Shown: positions 1-8,897 of the stretch, in pieces
Numbering within the stretch: position 1 is the first letter of the stretch
Layout: every line of letters starts with the position of its first letter
The notes under the pieces: model-generated
The model's database searches: none
What the model saw: the letters and a program-made list of their open reading frames with translations, nothing else
Told to the model about the DNA's origin: nothing
Position numbers and translations under genes: made by a program
Assembly (NCBI RefSeq): GCF_009664975.1
Contig: NZ_WJXB01000004.1
Coordinates: 593,676-657,675, forward strand
Source: Paenibacillus monticola
Lineage (GTDB): Bacteria; Bacillota; Bacilli; Paenibacillales; Paenibacillaceae
DNA length: 64,000 nucleotides
Direction: 5' to 3'

Positions 1-1283
1 CCGGGGAGTTAATTGCGGAACGCGACCATATCGCTATTTTTCCGGCTTCTCACTTTGTAACCAAAGAAGAAACGATGCGTGTGGCGCTGGTCAACATTGA
101 GCGGGAACTGGAAGAACGCTTGACGGTGCTCCGTGATGCCGGCAAGCTGCTGGAAGCCCAACGGTTGGAGCAGCGGACACGGTATGATATTGAGATGATG
201 AACGAGGTCGGTTTCTGCTCTGGGATCGAGAACTATTCCGGCCCTCTCACCTTCCGTGAGCCAGGTGCAACCCCTTTTACCTTAATGGACTATTTCCCTG
301 AGGACCTGCTGATCGTTGTGGATGAGTCTCATGTAACCCTGCCGCAGATTCGCGGAATGTATAATGGTGACCGGGCGCGTAAGACGGTCTTGGTAGAGCA
401 TGGCTTCCGTCTCCCGTCTGCGCTTGATAATCGTCCGCTCCAGTTCGAGGAATTTGAGAAAAAAGTGAAGCAGGTCATCTATGTCTCAGCTACACCTGGA
501 CCTTATGAATTAGAGCACTGCGAGACGATGGTGCAGCAGATTATCCGGCCTACCGGCCTCTTAGACCCTACGATAGAGGTTCGCCCTTCAGAAGGTCAGA
601 TCGATGATCTGATCAGTGAAATCCACGATCGGGTTGCGCGTGACGAGCGTGTGCTGGTTACGACCCTGACGAAGAAGATGTCTGAGGATCTGACCGATTA
701 CTTTAAGGAAATTGGCATTAAGGTGCGCTACATGCACTCTGATATCAAGACCCTGGAGCGGATGGCGATCCTGCGTGATCTCCGCCTCGGTACATTTCAT
801 GTTCTCGTGGGTATTAACTTGTTAAGAGAGGGATTGGACCTACCGGAAGTGTCATTGGTCGCTATTCTGGATGCCGATAAAGAGGGCTTTCTTCGCTCAG
901 AGCGTTCACTAATCCAGACCATGGGCCGTGCTGCCCGTAACTCTGAGGGTCGCGTAATCATGTATGCAGACCGTATAACCGACTCTATGGAAAAGGCTAT
1001 CGGTGAAACCACACGCCGCCGTATCATTCAGGCTGCGCATAATGAGGAGCATGGCATTACACCTACAACGATCAATAAGAAAGTACGCGATATTATCGAA
1101 GCTACAAAGGTTGCTGAAGCCAAAGCCGATTACCTCACAGGTGTCGGCGGCAAGATGAGCAAGAAGGACCGCCAGAGTCTCATAGTGCGTCTGGAAGCCG
1201 AGATGAAGAAAGCTGCCAAGGACCTGCAATTCGAACGCGCAGCCGAGCTGCGTGATGCATTGATGGAGCTGCGAGCCGAGTGA
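1..1283 (+). CDS. uvrB: UvrABC excinuclease subunit B (C-terminal part, 5' end outside window)
   Basis: The reading frame is open from the left edge, codon phase starting at base 3, so the gene begins before the window. UvrB is the DNA-loading helicase-like subunit of nucleotide excision repair; it receives damaged DNA from UvrA and recruits UvrC. Visible family motifs, in order, are [24 protein letters not shown], the helicase segment [13 protein letters not shown] with [17 protein letters not shown] and MGRAARN, and a C-terminal UVR coiled-coil ([20 protein letters not shown]) that binds UvrC. About 425 residues are present of the usual 660 or so. uvrA follows 430 bases downstream on the same strand, the common uvrBA order in Bacillales. 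Confidence 0.97.
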   Translation, partial: GELIAERDHIAIFPASHFVTKEETMRVALVNIERELEERLTVLRDAGKLLEAQRLEQRTRYDIEMMNEVGFCSGIENYSGPLTFREPGATPFTLMDYFPEDLLIVVDESHVTLPQIRGMYNGDRARKTVLVEHGFRLPSALDNRPLQFEEFEKKVKQVIYVSATPGPYELEHCETMVQQIIRPTGLLDPTIEVRPSEGQIDDLISEIHDRVARDERVLVTTLTKKMSEDLTDYFKEIGIKVRYMHSDIKTLERMAILRDLRLGTFHVLVGINLLREGLDLPEVSLVAILDADKEGFLRSERSLIQTMGRAARNSEGRVIMYADRITDSMEKAIGETTRRRIIQAAHNEEHGITPTTINKKVRDIIEATKVAEAKADYLTGVGGKMSKKDRQSLIVRLEAEMKKAAKDLQFERAAELRDALMELRAE

Positions 1284-1373
1284 TTACTTCTACCATCGCG
1301 TTTGCTGTTAAAGTCCGAACGGCGCTGTCCAGGCCGTTCTTTTTAAATAATGATGTCCTGTGCTCAAACTTTA

Positions 1374-1555
1374 GCGTTTCCCGTAGGGAGAGCGATCTTA
1401 GCACGTAGTATTTCAACGTCGCCGGTACTCGACGTCAGCCGATTCCCGCAGGGAGAGCGTTCTTGCCGTTGGCGATTCCCGTAGGGAGAGCGCCCTTAGC
1501 ACTTAACCGCGACTAACGTTCAAGCGGTCCCGTAGGGACAAGCGTTCCTAGCACC
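1374..1555 (+). repeat. Four imperfect copies of a ~30-bp hairpin repeat between uvrB and uvrA
   Basis: Units lie at about 1374-1405, 1438-1467, 1471-1502 and 1524-1555. Each carries a core close to TTCCCGTAGGGAGAGCG followed in three of four by CTTAGCAC or CCTAGCAC. The TCCC-GTAG-GGA centre is self-complementary, so each unit can form a small hairpin. Spacing is irregular (about 64, 33 and 53 bases between starts), so this is a clustered intergenic repeat of REP type and not a CRISPR array. Confidence 0.75.
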
Positions 1556-1628
1556 AAAGTAACTAACAACGTCCCTACCAATCTCCTTCGCCAACCTTGT
1601 GGGTGTCCAGAGGGCGCAGCCCTTGGGG

Positions 1629-1650
1629 CCCTCCCTTGGCTAAGGGAGGG
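1629..1650 (+). terminator. Strong hairpin between uvrB and uvrA
   Basis: A perfect 9-bp stem, CCCTCCCTT at 1629-1637 and AAGGGAGGG at 1642-1650, encloses a 4-base loop and is followed only by TTTGGGAGGG. It lacks a proper T tract, so it may be another dispersed palindromic repeat or an RNA-stabilising hairpin and not a true terminator. It lies 65 bases before the uvrA start. Confidence 0.4.
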
Positions 1651-1714
1651 TTTGGGAGGGATCGAAAATATTTTAAAATAGCACTGAAATAGCTCTAAAG
1701 GAGATGTTATACCG

Positions 1715-4588
1715 TTGGCGATCGAAAATATAGTAATTAAGGGCGCGAGGGCGCACAATCTCAAGAATATCGATGTGACGATTCCACGCGACCGCTTCGT
1801 CGTGCTGACGGGGCTAAGCGGTTCAGGCAAATCCTCACTCGCGTTCGATACCATTTATGCTGAAGGCCAACGGCGTTATGTCGAATCCTTATCGTCTTAT
1901 GCGCGCCAGTTCCTAGGCCAAATGGAGAAGCCGGATGTCGATTCTATAGAAGGTTTATCCCCGGCTATATCCATTGACCAGAAAACCACGAGCCGTAACC
2001 CGCGCTCGACGGTAGGTACAGTAACGGAGATTTATGATTATTTACGGCTGCTGTTTGCCCGGATTGGTCATCCTCATTGTCCGGATCACGGCATTGAGAT
2101 AACCTCCCAGACCGTTGAACAAATGGTTGATCGGATTACGCAGTATCCTGAGAAGACGCGTCTACAGATTCTAGCTCCGATTATTTCGGGGCGTAAAGGC
2201 GAACACAAGGGTCTTTTTACCGACATTTCCAAGCAAGGCTTCGTCCGCGTTCGTGTGGATGGCGAGCTGCGTGATTTATCTGAGGATATTGAACTGGAGA
2301 AGAATAAGAAGCATACGATCGAAGTGGTTGTGGACCGTATTGTGATTAAGGATGATGTTGAGACACGTCTGACGGATTCGATCGAAACGGCGCTGAAGCT
2401 ATCTGGAGGCAGGATTCTTGTCGATATTATCGGCCAGGAGGAGCTGTTGTTCAGTTCTAACTTTGCTTGTCCGGTCTGCGGGTTTAGTATCGAAGAACTG
2501 GCTCCGCGTATGTTCTCTTTTAACAGTCCGTTCGGGGCTTGCACAGAGTGTGACGGTCTTGGATTGAAGATGGTAGTTGATCCTGATTTACTGATCCCGG
2601 ATGCCGAAAAAAGCATCGCAGAAGGCGCGTTTCTAGCCTGGACGGGCAGTACATCCAATTATTATCCGCAGTTTCTGAAGTCGGTCTGTGAGCATTTTGA
2701 GATTCCCCAGAACGTTCCGGTTAGCAGCCTGACCCCGGAGCAAATGACTAAGCTGCTGAACGGTACGGGCAGCGAGAAAATTCGTTTTCGTTATGAGAAT
2801 GACTTTGGCCAGAAGAAGGATGCGATGGTTGCTTTTGAAGGCATTATTCCCAATCTGGAACGGCGTTACCGCGAGACTGCGTCCGACGGCATACGTGAAT
2901 TCATCGAAGGCTTTATGAGCGCTAAACCTTGTCACGTCTGCAAAGGTAAACGTCTGAAGAAAGAGATTTTGGCAGTGACGATCAACGATCAGAATGTTGC
3001 CGATGTGACGGATCTTTCTATTGGGGATTGCTTGGGATTTTTTGAAGAGATTATGCTCAGTGAAAAAGAGACGGCTATCGCTAACCTTATCCTCAAGGAA
3101 ATTCGTAGTCGGCTCGGCTTCCTGGTAAATGTGGGGCTGGATTATTTATCGTTAAGCCGTGCGGCAGGTTCGTTATCTGGCGGTGAAGCACAGCGTATCC
3201 GCTTGGCTACCCAGATTGGTTCGAGTCTGATGGGAGTGCTATATATTCTGGATGAGCCCAGCATTGGTCTGCATCAACGAGATAATGAACGTCTCATCTC
3301 CACACTGGCGCATATGCGCGACCTTGGCAATACACTGATCGTTGTTGAGCATGACGAGGATACGATGATGGCTGCCGACTATATCATAGATATCGGTCCA
3401 GGCGCTGGCATCCATGGCGGGCAGATTATTGCTCAAGGGACACCAGCGGAGATTATGAATGATCCGAATTCCTTGACCGGTGATTATTTAAGTGGACGCA
3501 AGTTCATCCCCGTCACCTCCAAACGGCGTCCTACCGACGACCGGTGGCTGGAAATCCGTGGTGCCAGAGAGAACAACCTGAAGAATGTGAATGTTAAGAT
3601 CCCACTCGGCGTCTTTACTGCGGTGACTGGTGTGTCTGGCTCTGGTAAATCCTCGCTTATTAACGAGATTCTGTATAAGAGTCTGGCGCGGCAGCTGAAT
3701 AAGGCTGTGAAGGTACGTCCGGGTCTGCATAAGGAAATCAGAGGGCTGGAGCATCTGGACAAGGTGATCGAGATTGACCAGTCACCGATCGGGCGTACAC
3801 CACGCTCCAATCCGGCAACCTATACAGGAGTGTTCGACGATATCCGTGATTTGTTCTCCAAGACTAATGAGGCCAAGATTCGCGGCTTCCAGAAGGGCCG
3901 GTTCAGCTTTAACGTGAAGGGCGGCCGCTGTGAAGCTTGCCGTGGAGACGGAATTATCAAGATCGAGATGCACTTCTTGCCGGATGTATACGTTCCTTGC
4001 GAAATCTGTAAAGGCAAACGGTATAACCGCGAAACTATGGAAGTGAAGTATAAAGGTAAAAATATTTCGGACGTCCTGGAAATGACTGTAGAGGATGCAG
4101 TAGACTTTTTTCAAAATATTCCCCGTATTCACCGTAAAATGCAGACTCTGCTGGATGTCGGTCTCGGTTATATTAAGATTGGTCAATCGGGAACAACCCT
4201 GTCCGGTGGGGAAGCGCAGCGCGTGAAGCTTGCTTCCGAGCTGTACCGCCGCAGTACGGGCAAGACACTCTATATTTTGGATGAGCCAACAACAGGTCTG
4301 CATGTGGATGACATTGGCCGTCTGCTTGAGGTGCTGCATCGCTTAGTAGACTCTGGTGAAACCGTGCTCGTGATTGAGCATAATCTGGATGTCATTAAGA
4401 CAGCCGATTATATCATCGATATGGGCCCCGAAGGTGGCAGTGGCGGGGGAACCGTGCTAGCGACAGGAACACCAGAGAAGATTATAACGGTTACGGAGTC
4501 TTACACCGGCAGGTATCTGAAGCCTGTGCTGATCCGAGATACAGAGCGGACCGAAGCCCTTATGCTGCAGACCTCGGAAACAGTTTGA
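1715..4588 (+). CDS. uvrA: UvrABC excinuclease ATPase subunit A
   Basis: This is a 957-residue, full-length UvrA, the damage-sensing ATPase of nucleotide excision repair that works as a dimer with UvrB. There are two ABC modules: the first P-loop is [14 protein letters not shown] near residue 31, the second [13 protein letters not shown] near residue 640. Both ABC signatures ([18 protein letters not shown]) and both Walker B segments ending LDEP are present. Zinc-binding CxxC pairs are visible (CPVCGF with CTEC; CEAC with CEIC). The start is TTG at 1715, 11 bases after AAAGGAG; no ATG in this frame fits better. It is probably co-expressed with uvrB, although the spacer carries repeats and a hairpin. 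Confidence 0.97.
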   Translation: MAIENIVIKGARAHNLKNIDVTIPRDRFVVLTGLSGSGKSSLAFDTIYAEGQRRYVESLSSYARQFLGQMEKPDVDSIEGLSPAISIDQKTTSRNPRSTVGTVTEIYDYLRLLFARIGHPHCPDHGIEITSQTVEQMVDRITQYPEKTRLQILAPIISGRKGEHKGLFTDISKQGFVRVRVDGELRDLSEDIELEKNKKHTIEVVVDRIVIKDDVETRLTDSIETALKLSGGRILVDIIGQEELLFSSNFACPVCGFSIEELAPRMFSFNSPFGACTECDGLGLKMVVDPDLLIPDAEKSIAEGAFLAWTGSTSNYYPQFLKSVCEHFEIPQNVPVSSLTPEQMTKLLNGTGSEKIRFRYENDFGQKKDAMVAFEGIIPNLERRYRETASDGIREFIEGFMSAKPCHVCKGKRLKKEILAVTINDQNVADVTDLSIGDCLGFFEEIMLSEKETAIANLILKEIRSRLGFLVNVGLDYLSLSRAAGSLSGGEAQRIRLATQIGSSLMGVLYILDEPSIGLHQRDNERLISTLAHMRDLGNTLIVVEHDEDTMMAADYIIDIGPGAGIHGGQIIAQGTPAEIMNDPNSLTGDYLSGRKFIPVTSKRRPTDDRWLEIRGARENNLKNVNVKIPLGVFTAVTGVSGSGKSSLINEILYKSLARQLNKAVKVRPGLHKEIRGLEHLDKVIEIDQSPIGRTPRSNPATYTGVFDDIRDLFSKTNEAKIRGFQKGRFSFNVKGGRCEACRGDGIIKIEMHFLPDVYVPCEICKGKRYNRETMEVKYKGKNISDVLEMTVEDAVDFFQNIPRIHRKMQTLLDVGLGYIKIGQSGTTLSGGEAQRVKLASELYRRSTGKTLYILDEPTTGLHVDDIGRLLEVLHRLVDSGETVLVIEHNLDVIKTADYIIDMGPEGGSGGGTVLATGTPEKIITVTESYTGRYLKPVLIRDTERTEALMLQTSETV

Positions 4589-4757
4589 GAAGAGGGCTGA
4601 AGTACTAAAGCAGCAAATGCAGCTCGTTTAGTTGCACTTTGTACTGTTATAAATGGTAAGGCCGTTCTTATCCATTGATTATTTGGTATGTATATAAAGT
4701 TGAACTAAAGAAAGCTTGTCCATAGGGGAATGGGGCGGTCAGAAGGATCATTCGGAT

Positions 4758-4940
4758 GAATCCTGTATTTTTTACAACATTCCTCTGGGAAAAAGCTTGA
4801 TAAAGTTAAATTATTGTATGAAATACAACATTCCGGTTCGAAAAAGACTCCATTGCTAGTGAAAGTTGTATTTTATACAACAATGACTGATTGTGGAGTA
4901 TATGTAACAACTATTGTTGTATTTTATCCAGCATTTTCAC
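4758..4940. repeat. Intergenic element of TGTATTTTATACAAC-type palindromes (first location)
   Basis: Between uvrA and the nitrite/sulfite reductase are four related segments at about 4759-4783, 4811-4834, 4865-4884 and 4913-4935, each a variant of TGTTGTATTTTATACAACA, an imperfect palindrome. The first is nearly identical to the unit that opens the two copies at 11673 and 11950, so it is the same family. No open reading frame of note covers it, and unit spacing is about 50 bases. Confidence 0.7.
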
Positions 4941-4987
4941 TGGTGAGTGAGGTGATTCAATAGTTCAACTTATGTAGTTGTATGAAC

Positions 4988-5033
4988 TGCAGTTAAGTGA
5001 TTCAAGTGGTTCAAATCATCACTTTTAACTGCA
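4988..5033. repeat. Inverted repeat downstream of uvrA
   Basis: The arms TGCAGTTAAGTGAT (4988-5001) and ATCACTTTTAACTGCA (5018-5033) are complementary except for two extra T bases, with a 16-base loop. It has no T tract and could be a dispersed palindromic sequence or a weak uvrA transcript end. Apart from this and the repeat element before it, I see nothing in the spacer 4589-5114. Confidence 0.45.
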
Positions 5034-5114
5034 TGATCTGCAATTAAGGGTGGTCAATCTCGCTGATTGGATGAGAGTACCCAAACCAATAAATAATTGG
5101 CCAACATAAATAGG

Positions 5115-5142
5115 AGGGCCACGGCGAGATTGCCGCGGCCCT
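5115..5142. terminator. Hairpin terminator between convergent uvrA and nitrite/sulfite reductase
   Basis: AGGGCC-A-CGGC (5115-5125) pairs with GCCG-C-GGCCCT (5132-5142) around a 6-base loop, with a single mismatch. The plus-strand side is followed by TTTATAT and the minus-strand side by TCCTATTTAT, so both tails are only moderately T-rich. Its place between converging genes suggests it may serve both. Confidence 0.55.
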
Positions 5143-5269
5143 TTATATGCTGTATCCGATACTAATTTAGAAGGTCATTCAACCCAGTGTGAAACAGATT
5201 AGGAAGCAAGGCCAAACCCAAAACAAGTCTGGGCAGGTACTAGTTCTTCGCAGCAGCTAAGTCACCTCC

Positions 5270-6904
5270 TCAAGAGGCCTCAGCCGCTAGAATAGCGGTC
5301 AGTTGTTCCTGAATAGCGGGGATGCCTACTCGTTCGGTAAACTCTTGGAAGTTCTCGCCAGCGGTACGTTGCTCTTTGTAGAACGAGATTAGCTGCACTA
5401 GCACGGGTGCCACCCGGTCTCCCTGTACGCGCCCCTTCAGTGGGCGGGCGAATTGGGCCGGAGGACGCAGATCGCCACCGCCTAACGTACCGCCAACGGC
5501 GATGTCGAAGGCATCAATCATACCGTCAGGTGTCTTGATCAGTGAACCTTGAAGTCCAATGTCAGCTACCTGCTTTTGTCCGCAGGCATTAGGGCAGCCG
5601 ATGAAGTGAATGCGCAGCTTCTCATCAAGCTCCACATGCTCGTCCAGATATTCAGCAACACTGACGGCACGTTTCTTCGTCTCAACGATAGCGAGACTGC
5701 AGAACTCGTTGCCGGTGCAGGATACCGTACGGCTAATGAAGTTTTTGGGTGTTGGACTCAGACGCTGTAGGACCGGCGCTTGCAGCAAGGCCGTAAGTTT
5801 ATCGTCTGCTATACCGCTAAGAATGATATTTTGCGACATGGTGGTGCGGAGTCTGCCGTCACCGTAAACTTCAGCCAGCTCTGCCAGTTGCAGCAGCTCT
5901 TCTGTATTTAAACGTCCGACCGGAACATTCAGGCCAACATAGTTGAGCCCTTCCTGCCGCTGTGGATGGATACCATCGAAGTAAGCGGCTTGCCAGCCGA
6001 TTGTCTTGTCTTCACCGCGTGTTGGAAGCTCACCGACAAGCTGAATCAGCTCTTCCTTGAATTTCTCTGCACCCCAGTCAGCGACAAGGAATTTCAGGCG
6101 GGCATGATGCCGTTTCTCACGATATCCATGATCCCGGAAGAGGGTAATGACGCCAATGGCAACCTTGAGTGTTTCCTCTGGCCGAACGAACACATCGAGT
6201 TTTTGGGCCAAATGCGGTTTGGCGGACAATCCACCACCCACCATCAGATGGAAGCCGGCAACTTCGTTTCCGTCGATGATTTTGACAGCTGGAGTATAGG
6301 CAAGGTCATTGATCTCCGCTTGCGCGTTGTTGTAGATATTGGCTGAGATGGACATTTTGAATTTGCGCGGCAGGTTAGAGAAGTCGCGATTCAACACGAA
6401 AAAGCTATTGATCTCTTCCACAATCTCTGTAGTGTCCATGAGCTCATTCTTGTCGATACCTGCGAGCGGATTGCCCACGATCGTACGCGGACAATCGCCG
6501 CAGGCTTCGTAGGAATAAAGAGAAACAGCTTCCAGGCGTTTAAAAATATCCGGCAGATTCTCAACTGTCAGCCAGTGGAATTGGATCGCTTGGCGGGTTG
6601 TAATGTCGATGAGCTCTCTCCCGTACAATCTGGCGATCTCGGCAAGAGCCCGCGCTTGCGCAGCAGTCATGATGCCTGTATTGATGCGCACTCGCATCAT
6701 GAAGTGGCCATCTCTTGGTTTCTGTTGATAGACACCGGCCCATTTGAAGCGGTCCATATCTTCAGCGGTGATGGAGTCATAGCCGTTTATTGCATATTCT
6801 TCGATAATGGTGCGAATTACGTCCAGACCGTCTTTTTCCAGCTTAACTAATTCAAACTTGCTCAGTTTATCCGGATTAGCAGTCCAAATCGGATCGTAAG
6901 CCAT
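5270..6904 (-). CDS. Assimilatory nitrite/sulfite reductase (siroheme, 4Fe-4S)
   Basis: A 544-residue ferredoxin-type nitrite/sulfite reductase, which reduces nitrite to ammonia or sulfite to sulfide by six electrons in the cytoplasm. The cluster and siroheme ligands are visible as CTGNEFCSLA and GCPNACG, the classical C-x5-C and C-x3-C pair. The duplicated ferredoxin-like half domains precede each catalytic half, and RQAIQFHW in the N-terminal half is a siroheme-contact stretch. I place the start at ATG 6904 (protein begins MAYDPIW) because GAGGAGG lies 9 bases upstream; an in-frame extension of 11 residues lacks a site. Sequence alone does not settle nitrite against sulfite. No siroheme or sulfate-activation genes are adjacent. 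Confidence 0.92.
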   Translation of the reverse strand: MAYDPIWTANPDKLSKFELVKLEKDGLDVIRTIIEEYAINGYDSITAEDMDRFKWAGVYQQKPRDGHFMMRVRINTGIMTAAQARALAEIARLYGRELIDITTRQAIQFHWLTVENLPDIFKRLEAVSLYSYEACGDCPRTIVGNPLAGIDKNELMDTTEIVEEINSFFVLNRDFSNLPRKFKMSISANIYNNAQAEINDLAYTPAVKIIDGNEVAGFHLMVGGGLSAKPHLAQKLDVFVRPEETLKVAIGVITLFRDHGYREKRHHARLKFLVADWGAEKFKEELIQLVGELPTRGEDKTIGWQAAYFDGIHPQRQEGLNYVGLNVPVGRLNTEELLQLAELAEVYGDGRLRTTMSQNIILSGIADDKLTALLQAPVLQRLSPTPKNFISRTVSCTGNEFCSLAIVETKKRAVSVAEYLDEHVELDEKLRIHFIGCPNACGQKQVADIGLQGSLIKTPDGMIDAFDIAVGGTLGGGDLRPPAQFARPLKGRVQGDRVAPVLVQLISFYKEQRTAGENFQEFTERVGIPAIQEQLTAILAAEAS

Positions 6905-6974
6905 AGGTGAACCCTCCTCAAATCTAGCATGAATCAATATAATTACTCTATATTTCTCGCTGAAATCAGTAAGA

Positions 6975-6995
6975 TAACATGTTCGATGTTAACAT
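6975..6995. promoter_or_regulatory. Operator-like inverted repeat upstream of the nitrite/sulfite reductase
   Basis: TAACAT (6975-6980), five bases, then ATGTTA (6986-6991) form a perfect inverted repeat; the right half continues into the 10-bp palindrome ATGTTAACAT (6986-6995). It lies about 75-90 bases upstream of the reductase start in a 418-base divergent intergenic region. It does not match the TnrA/GlnR consensus as I know it. The rest of 6905-7322 is A+T-rich and holds no credible gene. Confidence 0.35.
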
Positions 6996-7246
6996 AATTA
7001 GGATTTACCGTATGTGAAAGTTGTAGCAATGGGCATAACGATTCCTTATACCGAATTAAGGACTTGCTAATAAATGAAATAGGCATATCTGGAGCCTGTC
7101 CGTAGTAAGATTCATAGAAAGACTTTGTTCTTTGATAAATGAATGGTTTATTTAACTCGTCAATGATTAATGTCATTACTGATGTTAAAAAAGCTGCTCA
7201 AAAATATATTTTTGCGACAAATTGATGTTTTTTTATGAATTAACTA

Positions 7247-7275
7247 TTGCGTCACCGAAATGGTAGCGATAACAT
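7247..7275 (+). promoter_or_regulatory. Possible sigma-A promoter for the small membrane protein gene
   Basis: TTGCGT (7247-7252), a 17-base spacer and TAACAT (7270-7275) give a weak sigma-A-like match about 48 bases before the start at 7323. The hexamers are each two or three mismatches from consensus, so this is only the best candidate in the spacer. Confidence 0.25.
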
Positions 7276-7322
7276 AGAAGGTAATATGGGGACTTTGACA
7301 AAACTTTCGAGGAGGTAATGCC

Positions 7323-7532
7323 ATGCTGCTTGCAGAAGCTGCCGCGCAAGGACCGTCTAAATTTCATACCTTCGATGTATTTATGATTTTGTTCACCATT
7401 CTTATCTTAGTCGGTGTCGTCCGGTTGTTGAAAGCCCCCCAGAAGAATAAATTTGCGATTGCCTTCGGAGCTGTAAGCTTGCTTGTGTTTGTGATCTCCG
7501 ATTACGCCATGGTTATGAACTGGGTGAGTTAA
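7323..7532 (+). CDS. Small two-helix membrane protein (DUF2759-like)
   Basis: A 69-residue protein with two hydrophobic segments, roughly residues 18-36 and 45-64, separated by a short basic loop (KAPQKNK). Size and layout resemble the DUF2759 family of Bacillales (YqgW-like), for which no function is known to me. The start ATG at 7323 follows GAGGAGG with good spacing. It is a single-gene unit: a divergent reductase gene lies upstream and a terminator follows 50 bases after the stop. Confidence 0.75.
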   Translation: MLLAEAAAQGPSKFHTFDVFMILFTILILVGVVRLLKAPQKNKFAIAFGAVSLLVFVISDYAMVMNWVS

Positions 7533-7581
7533 CTTAAGAGCACCGCTTGCCTATGCGGCAATAATTGCACAGTTTTCTACT

Positions 7582-7626
7582 AAAAGACACCTTTAGCGCC
7601 CTCGGCGGCAGTTAAAGGCGTCTTTT
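7582..7626 (+). terminator. Rho-independent terminator after the small membrane protein gene
   Basis: AAAAGAC and CCTTTA (7582-7595) pair with TAAAGG and GTCTTTT (7613-7626), one A/C mismatch between the two blocks, with a GC-rich loop. The stem runs into T residues at its 3' end. Confidence 0.8.
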
Positions 7627-7696
7627 AAAAATGTAGGGAGTTATATATTTCATACGATCGATGTATCAGGGATAAAGAGAGAGGGTCCGGTGAAGG

Positions 7697-8869
7697 GTGA
7701 TGGAGAGAGAGAAGCGCATGAGGAAGACGGGTTTAAGCCTATTGCTGTGCGGAATGCTGCTAACCGTGGGTTGGGGAGGAAATGCTTCAGCGTTTGGCTC
7801 CGTTGCTACAAATGGGTTACAGCTGAGCGAAGGGATCTCAGGAAAGGCAATCAAGGAGCTTGGCGTTGCTGCATCTGTTAGCAAGTTGAAGAATCTAGTA
7901 AGTTCCGAGGACTTAGTGCCACAAATCATAGAAGCTGCTGCTCCTTCAGTAGTTGGCATTATCGGCAAATCCTCGGGAGAACATTCCAGTGGACCCGATG
8001 ACCGTTACAATCTAACCCATGGCTCTGGCATTATTATCAAAAGCAATGGCTGGATTATAACCAACGCGCATGTGATCAAGGATCTGCAGAATGTCGTAGT
8101 GGTGACCTCGGATGCTAAAAAGTACAGCATTACAGAGAGTTATGCAGATGAGTATAGCGATTTGGCGCTGATCAAGATCAATGCCAAGTCCCTGAAGCCA
8201 GCGAAATTTGCCTCAGCGGCAGTCGATCCTCTAGTTGGAGAAAAGGTTATTGCTATCGGGACACCGATATCCTTTTCGCTAAGGAACTCGGCTACCGTAG
8301 GCGTTATTAGCGGACTTGATCGCAAAGTAGATGCAGCCTATCGGCTTATCCAGAGTGATACGGCGATCAATCCTGGCAATAGCGGGGGACCCCTGCTTAA
8401 TATGAAAGGCGAAGTGCTGGGAATTAACAGCTTGAAGTATTCTGCGGTTGGTGTGGAGAATATGGGCTTTGCTATCCCGACTGAGACTGTGCAATATATT
8501 ATGAATCAGCTGTTCAAGTATGGAGAGGTCAAACGCCCAAGTCTGGGGATGGAGCTGGAGGAAAGCTGGTCCGCCATAGTGGGGATTCCTACGGGAGACC
8601 CGTTGACAGTAACCAAAGTGGATACTGCATCAGCGCGTAAGTCAGGTATAACTGAAGGGGATGTCCTGTACAGCATTGATGGTCACCGGGTCACCTCCTT
8701 GATTGATATTAACGAATTGTTCAAAAGCTACGTGCCGGGCGCAACTGTTCGGTTATTGATGCAGAGTGATGGCGATATCATTGTCCGCAAGCTGGTGCTC
8801 GGTCAGGGCGATCCCCTGATGAGCGTAGAGGACTCGGGAGCAGATGGCGATGAGCAACCGGAAGAGTAA
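7697..8869 (+). CDS. Secreted HtrA/DegP-like trypsin-family serine protease with PDZ domain
   Basis: About 390 residues: Sec signal peptide, S1C protease domain and one C-terminal PDZ domain. The catalytic triad is visible as TNAHVIK (His), SDLALIK (Asp) and NPGNSGGPLL (Ser). The PDZ-like region spans about residues 275-375 (GITEGDVLYSIDGHRV). HtrA proteases degrade or refold damaged exported proteins; Bacillus HtrA forms are usually membrane-anchored, while this one has a cleavable-looking leader (LLTVGWGGNASA). The start is unsure: GTG 7697, ATG 7700 or ATG 7718, the last having GGAGAG 10 bases upstream and a conventional MRK leader. The stalk-domain gene follows directly, with its start 28 bases after this stop, probably in the same operon. 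Confidence 0.9.
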   Translation: MMEREKRMRKTGLSLLLCGMLLTVGWGGNASAFGSVATNGLQLSEGISGKAIKELGVAASVSKLKNLVSSEDLVPQIIEAAAPSVVGIIGKSSGEHSSGPDDRYNLTHGSGIIIKSNGWIITNAHVIKDLQNVVVVTSDAKKYSITESYADEYSDLALIKINAKSLKPAKFASAAVDPLVGEKVIAIGTPISFSLRNSATVGVISGLDRKVDAAYRLIQSDTAINPGNSGGPLLNMKGEVLGINSLKYSAVGVENMGFAIPTETVQYIMNQLFKYGEVKRPSLGMELEESWSAIVGIPTGDPLTVTKVDTASARKSGITEGDVLYSIDGHRVTSLIDINELFKSYVPGATVRLLMQSDGDIIVRKLVLGQGDPLMSVEDSGADGDEQPEE

Positions 8870-8897
8870 GATGGATGCGGATCAGGGGGAATGGAAG

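Noticed and set aside
1374..1555. CRISPR array from four ~30-bp repeats
   Set aside because: Spacers are of unequal length, one pair of units is nearly adjacent, and no leader or cas gene is seen; it fits a REP-like cluster.
2086..4339. Several minus-strand frames within uvrA
   Set aside because: All are shadows of the uvrA coding sequence with no start signals or motifs.
6943..7176. 77-codon minus-strand frame upstream of the nitrite/sulfite reductase
   Set aside because: Poor ribosome site and no recognisable motif; the region looks like a promoter spacer.
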